A stretch of 64,000 nucleotides of DNA, taken from contig NZ_CP045644.1 of assembly GCF_009498455.1 (NCBI RefSeq), forward strand, positions 1 through 64,000, read 5' to 3'. The notes under the pieces were generated by a model. It was not told where the DNA came from. It was given only the letters and a program-made list of their open reading frames with translations, and ran no database searches. Below are positions 1-9,097 of the stretch, one piece after another (within the stretch, counting starts at the first letter, position 1; each line of letters begins with the position of its first letter). Both the position numbers and the translations under genes were made by a program. This DNA comes from Variovorax paradoxus (GTDB lineage Bacteria; Pseudomonadota; Gammaproteobacteria; Burkholderiales; Burkholderiaceae_C).

Positions 1-2
1 CG

Positions 3-53
3 GTCAACGAGATGGTGCAGAACATCCGCAATCCGCTGCGCGAACTGCCGTGA
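3..53 (+). CDS. C-terminal end of an unidentified protein (partial)
   Basis: The window opens inside a plus-strand reading frame that ends at a TGA at 51-53. Only the last 16 residues are visible (VNEMVQNIRNPLRELP). They show no recognisable motif, so no function is proposed. The gene converges on proB, with about 33 bp between the two stop codons. Confidence 0.4.
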   Translation, partial: VNEMVQNIRNPLRELP

Positions 54-86
54 AGTGGCGGCGGGGCATGGCGCCCGCCTTGGCGA

Positions 87-1222
87 TCAACCGGGCATCA
101 ACACCATGTTGTCGCGGTGCACCATCTCCGGCTCGGCCGCGTAACCCAGCAGTCGCTCGAATTCCGCTGACGGCTTGCGGCACAGCAGCCGGGCCTCCAC
201 GCTCGAATAGTTGGCCAGCCCGCGGGCCAGCTCGACACCGTCGACATCGCGTACTGCGATCACGTCGCCGCGCGAGAATTCACCCGACACGCTCGTCATG
301 CCGATCGGCAGCAAGCTCTTGCCTTCGCCGCGCACCTTGGCAGCCGCGCCGGCGTCGACGATGACAGCCCCACGCAGCTGCAGGTGATCGGCCATCCAGC
401 GCTTGCGCGCCTGGTGCTTGGCGGTCTGCGCCACCAGCAGCGTGCCGATGGACTCGCCGCGCGTGAGCCGCAGCAGCGCGTCGGCTTCGCGGCCCCAGGC
501 GATGACCGTCGAGGCGCCGGAACCCGCCGCACGCTTGGCCGCAAGGATCTTGGTGATCATGCCGCCCCGCCCGATGCTCGAGCCGGCGCCGCCCGCCATG
601 GCTTCGAGCGCCGGGTCGCCTGCGGCGGCCTCGTGCACGAACTTGGCGTCGGGTCCTTGCGCGGATCGGCCGTGTACAAGCCCTTCTGGTCGGTCAGGAT
701 GACTAGCGCATCGGCTTCGACCAGGTTGGCGACCAGCGCGCCGAGCGTGTCGTTGTCGCCGAACTTGATCTCGTCGTTGACGACGGTGTCGTTCTCGTTG
801 ATGACTGGCACCACGCCCAGGCGCAGCAAGGTGACGAGGGTCGAGCGCGCATTGAGATAGCGCTCCCGGTCTGCCAGGTCGGCATGCGTCAGCAGCACCT
901 GCGCGCTGCCGATCTGGTTCTCGCGCAGTTTGGTCTCGTACATCTGGGCCAGGCCCATCTGCCCGACGGCCGCCGCCGCCTGCAGCTCGTGGATCGCGTG
1001 CGGCCGGGTTTTCCAGCCGAGGCGCTTCATGCCTTCGGCGATCGCGCCGCTCGACACCATGACCACTTCGCGCCCGTCGCGCACCAGCTGCGCCAGCTGC
1101 CGGCACCACTCGCCGATGGCGGCTTGTCGAGGCCGCGCCCTCGTTGGTCAAAGGCTGGAGCCCACCTTGACGACGATACGGCGGGCATCCCGCAAGGCAG
1201 TGGAACCGGAATTCGAGGTCAT
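87..1222 (-). CDS. proB: Glutamate 5-kinase ProB (frameshifted in this assembly)
   Basis: Phosphorylates the gamma-carboxylate of glutamate, the first step of proline synthesis, in the cytosol. The amino-acid-kinase domain shows VVKVGSS near the N-terminus, [10 protein letters not shown] in the middle and a glycine-rich [10 protein letters not shown]-terminal PUA domain (about the last 95 residues) runs to [12 protein letters not shown]. The ATG at 1222-1220 gives about 378 residues, normal for the family. The frame breaks about four times: near 650, and three times between about 1125 and 1150, where the bases for SSLVTNEG are incomplete. The pieces read as standard ProB in the correct order, so sequencing deletions are more likely than decay. 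It lies about 80 bp downstream of obgE on the same strand, the usual order in beta-proteobacteria. Confidence 0.9.
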
Positions 1223-1302
1223 GAAGGAAGAAGGCGTGTTTCAGGGATGCAGCCTGCGCTGCTTGCTATCCATTTTGCAGCACCGAAGGCGCCGCGACGC
1301 GC

Positions 1303-2369
1303 TCAGCTTCCTTCCGGCGGCAGCGGAACGAAGCGCGGATCGACCACGACGGTCTCGTGCTCGGCCACCTGCTGGGCCTTGACCTGCTGGTACACGGCCT
1401 TGATCAGGTGCTCGCAGCCTTCGCGCGTGAGCGCCGAGATCTCGAAGACCGGGCCCTTGAAGCGCAGGCGCTTGACGAAGTCCTTGACCAGCGCCGCGCG
1501 CTCGTCGCCAGGCACCATGTCGAGCTTGTTCAGCACCAGCCAGCGCGGCTTTTCGAAGAGCGCGGCATCGTACTTCTTCAGTTCACCCACGATGGCCTTG
1601 GCCTGGGCGACCGGATCGACGGCATCGTCGAACGGCGCCATGTCGACCACGTGCAGCAGCAGGCGCGTGCGCTGCAAGTGCCGCAGGAACAGGTGACCGA
1701 GGCCGGCGCCTTCGGACGCGCCTTCGATCAGGCCGGGCAGGTCGGCGACCACGAAGCTTTGCTCCGGACCGACGCGCACCACACCCAGGTTGGGGTGCAG
1801 TGTGGTGAAGGGGTAGTCCGCAATACGGGGACGGGCATTCGAGATCGCGCTGATCAGGGTCGACTTGCCCGCATTGGGCATGCCCAGCAGGCCCACGTCG
1901 GCCAGCACCTTGAGTTCGAGCTTAAGGCTCTTCTTCTCGGGCCAGCCAGGCGTCTTCTGGCGCGGCGCACGGTTGATCGCGCTCTTGAAGCGCATGTTGC
2001 CGAAACCGCCGTCGCCGCCCTTGGCGATCGTGACGACCTCACCTTCCGTGAGCATCTCGTACAGAACCTCGCCGGTTTCGGCGTCGGTGATGATCGTGCC
2101 GACCGGCATCCTGAGGACGATGTCATCGCCCGCGGCGCCGAACATGTCGGAGCCCATGCCGTGCTCGCCGCGCTTGGCTTCGTGCCGGCGCGAGTAGCGG
2201 AAATCGACCAGGGTGTTGAGGTTCGAGTCGGCCACCGCGAACACGCCACGGCCGCCGTCGCCGCCGTTGGGGCCGCCGAACTCTTTGTACTCTCATGTCG
2301 GAACGACACGCAGCCGTTGCCGCCATCGCCCGCGGCGATGTCGATGAAGGCTTCGTCGACGAACTTCAT
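1303..2369 (-). CDS. obgE: Obg/CgtA ribosome-associated GTPase (one frameshift)
   Basis: Essential Obg-family GTPase that acts in 50S subunit maturation and the stringent response. The N-terminal glycine-rich Obg fold starts [17 protein letters not shown]. The G domain shows G1 GMPNAGKST, switch-2 DLPGLIEGA and G4 NKLD. The total of about 356 residues is typical. The frame breaks near 2296: after CVSFRHE the expected [11 protein letters not shown] is recovered by restoring one A. It is downstream of rplU and rpmA in the classic rplU-rpmA-obgE order, with a hairpin between rpmA and obgE that may modulate read-through. Confidence 0.93.
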
Positions 2370-2393
2370 GGGATGTCCAGTTTACAATGAAGA

Positions 2394-2413
2394 AGCCCCG
2401 GCAATGCGGGGCC
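2394..2413 (-). terminator. Hairpin between rpmA and obgE
   Basis: A GC-rich stem (GCCCCGC/CCGGGGC with a loop of about 4 nt on the minus strand) is followed by a pyrimidine-rich TTCTTC tract just after rpmA. It looks like a rho-independent terminator or a partial attenuator separating ribosomal-protein transcription from obgE. Read from sequence only. Confidence 0.5.
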
Positions 2414-2441
2414 TCGGAAAGATCGAAGTGACTGGCGGGGC

Positions 2442-2700
2442 TTAGGCCGCGGGCGTCACGTTGACCATGTGCTTGTTCAGCGCACCCTTGTGACCGAACG
2501 ACACGTGGCCGTCGACCAGGGCGAAGAGCGTGTGGTCCTGCCCACGCCGACGTTCACGCCGGGGTGGAACTGGGTGCCGCGCTGGCGCACGATGATCGAG
2601 CCTGCGCTGATCAGTTCGCCGCCGAAGGCCTTCACGCCGAGCATCTTGGGCTTGGAATCGCGCCCGTTTCGCGTTGAGCCGCCGCCTTTTTCTGTGCCAT
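2442..2700 (-). CDS. rpmA: 50S ribosomal protein L27 (two single-base deletions)
   Basis: Large-subunit protein whose N-terminal tail reaches the peptidyl-transferase centre. The start ATG is at 2700-2698 (MAQKK). One G appears to be missing in the GGGS stretch right after MAQKK, and one A in VGKDHTLF, so no single long frame covers it. The frames spell [13 protein letters not shown], then [15 protein letters not shown], then [14 protein letters not shown] and a C-terminal VTPAA. The corrected length of about 86 residues is normal. An essential gene cannot be broken this way, so the indels are almost certainly artefacts. Confidence 0.92.
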
Positions 2701-2712
2701 GGGATGTGCTCC

Positions 2713-3023
2713 TTAGCCGGCGATCGCGCCGATTTGCAGTTCGGTGAACTGCTGGCGATGGCCTTGACGTTTTTGATAGTGCTTGCGACGGCGCATCTTG
2801 AAGATGCCGACCTTGTCGTGCTTGCCGTGCGACAGTACCGTGACTGTCACCGTTGCGCCGGACACCAGGGGCGTGCCAACCTTGATTTCAGCGCCGTTTC
2901 CGACAGCCAGAACCTGGTCGATCACGATTTCTGGCCTACGTCCGCAGCAATCTGTTCTACTTTAATTTTTTCGCCGGAAGCAACGCGATATTGCTTGCCG
3001 CCGGTTTTTATGACCGCGTACAT
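2713..3023 (-). CDS. rplU: 50S ribosomal protein L21 (one frameshift)
   Basis: Binds 23S rRNA domain VI. It begins [20 protein letters not shown] from the ATG at 3023-3021 and continues EQIAADVGQ. One G is missing near 2930 (expected [12 protein letters not shown]), after which the frame runs to [20 protein letters not shown] and stops at 2713. The corrected 103 residues is standard. It is the first gene of rplU-rpmA-obgE, and its promoter should lie in the 219-bp divergent region shared with ispB. Confidence 0.93.
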
Positions 3024-3242
3024 GTAAACCTCTTAGAAATGAGTCCCCGCAGCGAATTCCGCAGAGCCCAAGATTATAGCGCGCTTTGCGACCGCCCACC
3101 ACCCCGACTCTGAGACGCGCCCGGGATTCGTGCACGGCTCCCTATAATTCCGGCGTTCCGCCCCCAGGGCCGCCCTCATCTTCGCAGCGCCCCGCGCCTT
3201 CGCTTTGCCAGTTCCCGCCGCCGACACCTCCCCACCGCCACC

Positions 3243-4196
3243 GTGCTGGACCTGATTGCCGGCGACATGGTCGAAGTCGACCGTGTGATCGCCCTGCGAC
3301 TGAACACCGGCGTTCCGCTGGTCAGCCAGGTTTCGCAATACATCATCTCGGCCGGCGGCAAGCGACTGCGGCCGGCGCTCTTGCTGCTCATGGCGGGCGC
3401 ACTCGGCTACACCGGCGACCAACGCTTCAATCTGGCGGCCGTGGTGGAGTTCATCCACACCGCCACCCTGCTGCACGACGACGTGGTCGACGAGTCGACT
3501 CTGCGACGCGGTCGCGCAACCGCCAACGAATCCTTCGGCAATCCCGCCAGCGTGCTGGTGGGAGACTTCCTGTACTCGCGCGCCTTCCAGATGATGTTGG
3601 ATGCAAACAACATGCGCATCATGCAGATCCTGGCCGAAGCGACCAACGTGATCGCGGAAGGCGAAGTGCTGCAGCTGATGAACATGCACGACGCCTCGCT
3701 GGACGAAGCGGCGTACCTGCGCGTGATCCGCTCCAAGACCGCCAAGCTCTTCGAGGCGAGCACCCGGTTGGCAGCCGTGCTGGCCGGCACCACGCCCGAA
3801 GTCGAAGAAGCCTGCGCCACCTATGGACAAGCGCTGGGCACCGCCTTCCAGGTGATCGACGACGTACTCGACTACGCAGGCGACGCCCAGGAAACCGGGA
3901 AGAACGTCGGCGACGACTTGCGCGAAGGCAAGACGACCTTGCCGCTGATCTTCGCCATGCAACGCGGCACGCCCGAACAGAGCGCACTTGTGCGCGCTGC
4001 CATCGAGGCCGGCGACACCGCCCAGTTAGGGAAAATCGTCGAGATCGTTCGCGAAACCGGCGCGCTGGAAGCCTCGCGCGCAGCCGCAGCCGCAGAGGCC
4101 GAACGCGCAATTCATGCATTGCGCAACCTTCCATCGAATTTGCACGCTTCAGGTTTGCTACAATTAGCGGCTCAGTTGCTTGAGCGACGTGCCTGA
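3243..4196 (+). CDS. ispB: Octaprenyl diphosphate synthase (trans-polyprenyl synthase)
   Basis: Extends farnesyl-PP with isopentenyl-PP to the long chain used for ubiquinone. About 317 residues. The two aspartate-rich motifs are clear: DDVVD (first, about residue 80) followed by RRGR, and DDVLD (second, about residue 207). Substrate-binding GGKRLRP is also present. The start used is a GTG (VLDLIAGDMVEVDRV). Homologues usually carry a short extra N-terminal tail, so the true start may be upstream in a shifted frame. Divergent from rplU and followed by tRNA-Pro, an arrangement common in Burkholderiales. Confidence 0.92.
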   Translation: MLDLIAGDMVEVDRVIALRLNTGVPLVSQVSQYIISAGGKRLRPALLLLMAGALGYTGDQRFNLAAVVEFIHTATLLHDDVVDESTLRRGRATANESFGNPASVLVGDFLYSRAFQMMLDANNMRIMQILAEATNVIAEGEVLQLMNMHDASLDEAAYLRVIRSKTAKLFEASTRLAAVLAGTTPEVEEACATYGQALGTAFQVIDDVLDYAGDAQETGKNVGDDLREGKTTLPLIFAMQRGTPEQSALVRAAIEAGDTAQLGKIVEIVRETGALEASRAAAAAEAERAIHALRNLPSNLHASGLLQLAAQLLERRA

Positions 4197-4247
4197 AACA
4201 CCTCCACAGAGTTGGCATCTAGGACGAGTTTTTTTCTTGCAACCAAT

Positions 4248-4324
4248 CGGGGTGTAGCTTAGCCTGGTAGAGCGCTACGTTCGGGACGTAGAGGCCGGAG
4301 GTTCGAATCCTCTCACCCCGACCA
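4248..4324 (+). tRNA. tRNA-Pro (anticodon CGG)
   Basis: A 77-nt cloverleaf. The acceptor stem CGGGGTG pairs with CACCCCG, the anticodon stem CTACG/CGTAG encloses TTCGGGA giving anticodon CGG, the T loop is TTCGAATC, and CCA is encoded at 4322-4324. It sits between ispB and pilB, a conserved position in beta-proteobacteria. Confidence 0.96.
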
Positions 4325-4438
4325 GTTTTTCTCGACTGGTCCAGTTTTGTCAGCGCCTGTTGCTGTGTAACGATTTACAGCACAGGCGTGTTCAGCGATG
4401 ATCGTGAAGCACTTTTTCACATCTTTTGCATTCGCTGA

Positions 4439-6172
4439 ATGGCCGCTGCCGAAATTCCCGTTAAAGAAACTACGCAGATCGCCCTTCCCGGCTTGGCGCG
4501 CGCTTTGGTGTCCGCCGGCAAGCTTGCAGCGAAATCGGCCGAAGAGATCTATCAGAAGTCGCTGAGCGGCCGCACCAGCTTCATCGCCGAATTGACCGGC
4601 ACCGGCGCCGTCTCTGCAGCAGACCTCGCCCACACCCTGTCGAGCGCTTTCGGCGCCCCATTGCTCGACCTCGACGCCATCGATCACCAGCGCCTGCCCA
4701 AGGACCTGCTCGATCCGAAGCTCTGCCACGCCTACCGCATCGTCGTTCTCAGCAAGCGCAACAACCGTCTGATCGTCGCCACGGCCGACCCGTCGGACCA
4801 GCAGGCTGCGGAAAAGATCAAGTTCGCCTCGCAGATGGGCGTCGACTGGGTCATCGCCGAGTACGACAAGCTTTCGCGCATGATCGAAGCCGCCGCAGCC
4901 AGTGCGGCGGAAACGATCAACAGCATCGTCGGCACCGAGTTCGAGTTCGACGATGTCACGGCCGACACGTCGGGCGACGCCAACGAGCAGGCCATCGCCG
5001 AAGTCGAAGACGCACCCGTGGTGCGCTTCCTGCACAAGATGCTGCTCGACGCAGTGAGCATGCGGGCCTCGGACATTCACTTCGAGCCCTACGAACACCA
5101 CTACCGGGTCCGTTTCCGCGTAGACGGCGAACTGCGCGAAATCGCCAGCCCGCCCACGGTCATCAAGGACAAGCTCGCCTCGCGCATCAAGGTCATTTCC
5201 CGGCTCGACATCTCGGAAAAACGCGTGCCGCAAGACGGCCGCATGAAGCTCAAGATCGGTCCCGATCGCGTGATCGACTTCCGCGTGAGCACGCTGCCCA
5301 CGCTGTTCGGCGAGAAGATCGTCGTGCGTATCCTGGACCCGAGCAGCGCCCGCATGGGCATCGACGCCCTGGGCTACGACGCCGACGAGAAAGAACGGCT
5401 CCTCCACGCCATCGGCCGCCCGTATGGCATGGTGCTGGTGACCGGCCCCACGGGCTCGGGCAAGACCGTGTCGCTGTACACCTGCCTGAACCTGCTCAAC
5501 CAGCCGGGCGTCAACATCGCGACGGCGGAAGATCCGTCGGAAATCAACCTGCCCGGCGTCAACCAGGTCAACGTCAACGAGAAGGCCGGCCTCACCTTCG
5601 CGGCGGCGCTGCGCGCCTTCCTGCGGCAGGATCCCGACATCATCATGGTCGGCGAAATCCGCGACCTCGAAACCGCCGACATCTCGATCAAGGCCGCGCA
5701 AACCGGCCACTTGGTGCTCTCGACGCTGCACACCAACGACGCGCCGACCACGCTGACGCGCATGCGCAACATGGGCATCGCGCCCTTCAACATTGCGTCA
5801 AGCGTGATCCTGATCACTGCCCAACGCCTTGCGCGCCGGCTGTGCATGCTGTGTCGCGTGCCGATCGACATCCCGCGCGAAGCCCTGCTTGAAGCCGGCT
5901 TCAACGAGGAAGACATCAACGGCACCTGGAAGCCGTACCGCCCGGTCGGCTGTGCCGCCTGCAGCGGCGGCTACAAGGGCCGGGTCGGCATCTACCAGGT
6001 GATGCCGATTACGGAAGCCATCCAGGAAATCATCCTGCGCGATGGCAGCGCACTGGACATCGCGAACCAATCCGAAGCCGAAGGCGTGCGCTCGCTGCGC
6101 CAGTCGGGCCTTCGCAAAGTCATGCAGGGCCTCACTTCGCTCGAAGAAGTCGTGGCCTGCACCAACCTATAA
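4439..6172 (+). CDS. pilB: Type IV pilus assembly ATPase PilB
   Basis: Cytoplasmic hexameric ATPase that powers pilin polymerisation. 577 residues, as expected. The N-terminal MshEN/T2SSE-N domain covers about 1-170. The ATPase core holds SDIHFEPYE, Walker A GPTGSGKT (about 338), the Asp/Glu-box ATAEDPSEI, Walker B DPDIIMVGEIRD and the His box TGHLVLSTLHTNDAP. A C-terminal Cys4 zinc site is made by CMLC and CAAC. Followed by pilC after 24 bp and pilD, together forming the pilBCD operon. No pilin gene is in the window. Confidence 0.96.
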   Translation: MAAAEIPVKETTQIALPGLARALVSAGKLAAKSAEEIYQKSLSGRTSFIAELTGTGAVSAADLAHTLSSAFGAPLLDLDAIDHQRLPKDLLDPKLCHAYRIVVLSKRNNRLIVATADPSDQQAAEKIKFASQMGVDWVIAEYDKLSRMIEAAAASAAETINSIVGTEFEFDDVTADTSGDANEQAIAEVEDAPVVRFLHKMLLDAVSMRASDIHFEPYEHHYRVRFRVDGELREIASPPTVIKDKLASRIKVISRLDISEKRVPQDGRMKLKIGPDRVIDFRVSTLPTLFGEKIVVRILDPSSARMGIDALGYDADEKERLLHAIGRPYGMVLVTGPTGSGKTVSLYTCLNLLNQPGVNIATAEDPSEINLPGVNQVNVNEKAGLTFAAALRAFLRQDPDIIMVGEIRDLETADISIKAAQTGHLVLSTLHTNDAPTTLTRMRNMGIAPFNIASSVILITAQRLARRLCMLCRVPIDIPREALLEAGFNEEDINGTWKPYRPVGCAACSGGYKGRVGIYQVMPITEAIQEIILRDGSALDIANQSEAEGVRSLRQSGLRKVMQGLTSLEEVVACTNL

Positions 6173-6196
6173 CGAACACACTGAACCGGAGATCGA

Positions 6197-7428
6197 ATGG
6201 CAACAGTGGCATCCTCCCGCTCCCAGGTCACGCACAAGGAATTCGTCTTCGAATGGGAAGGCAAGGACCGCAACGGCAAGCTGGTGCGCGGCGAGCTTCG
6301 CGCCGCCGGGGAGAACCAGGTCCAGGCGGCGCTGCGCCGTCAGGGCGTGCTGGCGTCCAAGATCAAGAAGCGCCGCATGCGCTCGGGCAAGTCGATCAAG
6401 CCCAAGGACATTGCGATCTTCACGCGCCAGCTCGCGACCATGATGAAGGCGGGCGTGCCGCTGCTGCAGTCCTTCGACATCGTGGGGCGCGGCAACGCAA
6501 ATCCGAGTGTGGCCAAACTACTGAACGACATCCGTAGCGATGTCGAGACCGGCACCTCGCTGTCGGCCGCGTTCCGCAAGTTTCCGAAGTACTTCGACAA
6601 CCTGTATTGCAACCTGGTGGAAGCCGGTGAGGCCGCCGGTATTCTGGAAGACCTGCTCGATCGCCTGGCGACCTACATGGAGAAGACCGAGGCGATCAAG
6701 TCGAAGATCAAGTCGGCGCTGATGTACCCGACCTCGGTGGTCGTCGTGGCCTTCGTGGTGGTCGCGATCATCATGATCTTCGTGATCCCTGCGTTCAAGC
6801 AGGTGTTCTCCTCCTTCGGTGCCGACCTGCCCGCACCGACGCTGATCGTGATGGCGATCAGCGAGTTTTTTGTTTCCTACTGGTGGCTGATCTTCGGCGT
6901 GCTCGGCGGCGGCATCTACTTCTTTTTGCAAGCCTGGAAGCGCAACGAGCGCGTCCAGAAGGTCATGGACCGCCTGCTGCTGCGCCTTCCCATCTTCGGT
7001 ACGCTGATCGAAAAATCCTGCGTGGCCCGCTGGACCCGCACGCTCGCCACCATGTTCGCAGCCGGCGTTCCGCTGGTCGAGGCGCTCGATTCCGTGGGCG
7101 GCGCATCGGGCAACTCGGTGTACGGAGACGCCACCGCCAAGATCCAGCAGGAAGTCTCGACCGGCACCAGCCTGACCACGGCCATGACCAACGTCAACCT
7201 GTTCCCCCCTCGATGGTGATCCAGATGACCGCCATCGGCGAGGAATCGGGCTCCATCGATCACATGCTGGGCAAGGCCGCGGACTTCTACGAGTCCGAAG
7301 TCGACGACATGGTCGCCGGCCTTTCCAGCCTGATGGAGCCCATCATCATCGTGTTCCTCGGCGTCATCATCGGTGGCATCGTGGTGTCGATGTACCTGCC
7401 CATCTTCAAGCTCGGCCAGGTCGTCTGA
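6197..7428 (+). CDS. pilC: Type IV pilus inner-membrane platform protein PilC (one frameshift)
   Basis: Polytopic platform protein that couples PilB to pilus assembly. It has two T2SSF repeats, with three hydrophobic segments including VVVVAFVVVAIIMIFVIPAF (about residue 180) and a C-terminal IIIVFLGVIIGGIVVSMYLP. Conserved FTRQLATMMKAGVPLLQSF is present. The frame breaks near 7205 in a run of six Cs. Adding one C gives LFPPSMVIQMTAIGEESG and about 410 residues in total, the usual length. The stop overlaps the pilD start (TGATG). Confidence 0.95.
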
Positions 7429-8394
7429 TGCTGGTGTCGCAGGGGTTCGACACCGCGCTCGCCGGTGTGTTGGGGCTATTGGTCGGCAGCTTCCTGAACG
7501 TGGTGATCTACCGCACGCCGATCATGATGTACCGGGGCTGGCTGAGCGATGCGGTCGCCAATCTCATGTCGTCGAAGGACATGCCTTCGCTGTGGTCGCT
7601 GGTCTTCGGCCCGAAGTCGGTGCCGCCTGCGGGCCTCGAAGCGGCGGCCGACAAAGCGGCCGAAGCCCTCGAGAAGCTGCCACCCTTCGACCTTTCGCGC
7701 CCTGCTTCGCGCTGCGGTGCCTGCGGCCACCGGATCCGCTGGTACCAGAACATCCCCGTGCTGAGCTACCTTCTGCTGCGCGGCCGATGCGCCAGCTGCA
7801 AGACGTCGATCAGCCCGCGCTATCCCCTTGTCGAGCTGATCACCGGCGGGCTGTTCGCCCTGTGCGCGCATCGCTTCGGCATCACCCCGGCAGGCGCGCT
7901 CTGGGCGGCCTTCGGCGCGGTGCTGATCTGCCAGTTCCTCATCGACTTCGACACGCAGTTCCTGCCCGATTCACTGAACTACCCCCCTGCTCTGGCTGGG
8001 CCTGATCGGTGCTGCCATGGGCTGGACCGGCGTCGCCCTGAACGCCGCAGTCTGGGGCGCCGTGTTCGGCTACCTGAGCCTGTGGCTTGTGTACCATGCC
8101 TACCGCCTGGCCACAGGCAAGGAAGGCATGGGACATGGGGACTTCAAACTGCTCGCCGCACTGGGCGCCTGGCTCGGCGCCGACTACCTCATCGCGATCA
8201 TCCTCGTGTCGTCGGTGGTGGGCGCCGTGATCGGCCTCGCGCTGCGTTTTGCCGGCAAGCTGGCCCACAAGGACATCCCCATCGCCTTCGGACCGTTCCT
8301 GGCCGGTGCCGGCCTGATCTGCCTCGTGGCCGGTCCCGCGGTCGTGAAGCAATGGATTCCTTTCGCCTTCCCCTTCGGCGCCCTGGCCCTCTAG
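7428..8394 (+). CDS. pilD: Prepilin leader peptidase / N-methyltransferase PilD (one frameshift)
   Basis: Inner-membrane aspartyl protease that cleaves and N-methylates type IV prepilins. The cytoplasmic loop carries the CGACG and CASC cysteine pairs. Catalytic aspartates are in IDFDTQFLPD and GHGDFKLLAALG. About eight hydrophobic segments. A C-run near 7985 has one base too many: after SLNYP the frame should continue LLWLGLIGAAMGW, which appears in the next frame. The corrected length is about 321 residues. The ATG overlaps the pilC stop by one base. Confidence 0.94.
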
Positions 8395-8407
8395 GAACAG
8401 CAGCGGC

Positions 8408-9020
8408 ATGGCAGTGAAGCGCATCGGCCTGACCGGCGGCATCGGCAGCGGCAAGAGCACGGTCGCATCGCTGCTGTTGGCCGAAGGGGCGGTGCTCGTC
8501 GACACCGATGCCATTGCGCGCAGCATCGCGCAGGCCGGCGGTATCGCGATGCCCGCCCTCGAGTCCGCATTCGGCCCTTCAGTCATTGCCCCCCGACGGC
8601 AGCCTCGATCGGGCGGCCATGCGCCAACTGGTGTTCGCCGATGCGGGCGCCAAGGCCCGCCTCGAAGCCATCCTGCATCCGCTGATCGGCACCGAGACCC
8701 AGCGCCAGGCCGCCGCGGCCGGCGACGATGCCGTTGTCGTGTTCGATGTGCCCCTGCTGGTTGAATCGGGCCGCTGGCGCGCCCTCGTGGACCGCGTGCT
8801 GGTGGTCGATGCCCGGGAAGAAACGCAGTTGCAGCGCGTCATGACCCGTTCAGGCTGGGCCCCCGAAGCCGTGCGCGCCGTGATCGCCCAACAAGCCCCG
8901 CGCAAGGCACGCCGGGCCGCCGCCGACGCCGTGATTTACAACGAGTCGTTGACGCTCGGGGAACTGGGCACCGAGGTGCGGGGTCTCTGGAAGCTGTGGG
9001 CCGCGGCCACCACGCGATAA
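8408..9020 (+). CDS. coaE: Dephospho-CoA kinase (one frameshift)
   Basis: Catalyses the last step of CoA synthesis, phosphorylating the ribose 3'-OH of dephospho-CoA. P-loop GLTGGIGSGKST at the N-terminus, then DTDAIAR and HPLI. The sequence breaks in a C-run near 8590, where removing one C gives VIAPDGSLDRAAMRQLVF. The corrected length of about 203 residues is normal. Sits 13 bp after pilD, as in most beta- and gamma-proteobacteria. In the usual order zapD follows directly; here an MBOAT/SGNH pair intervenes. Confidence 0.94.
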
Positions 9021-9097
9021 TCGGAGACCAGCCGCCCCGGCGGCTCTATAACGATTACGACAAAAAGGCGCTCGCCACTGCAGTGCCCTCCCCCGAG

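Noticed and set aside
87..1222. proB as a pseudogene
   Set aside because: Breaks are clustered single-base losses, the same kind occurs in essential genes nearby (rplU, rpmA, secA), and all domains remain. Sequencing error is the better explanation.
4313..5731. 472-codon frame antisense to pilB
   Set aside because: No motif, opposite an unmistakable PilB.
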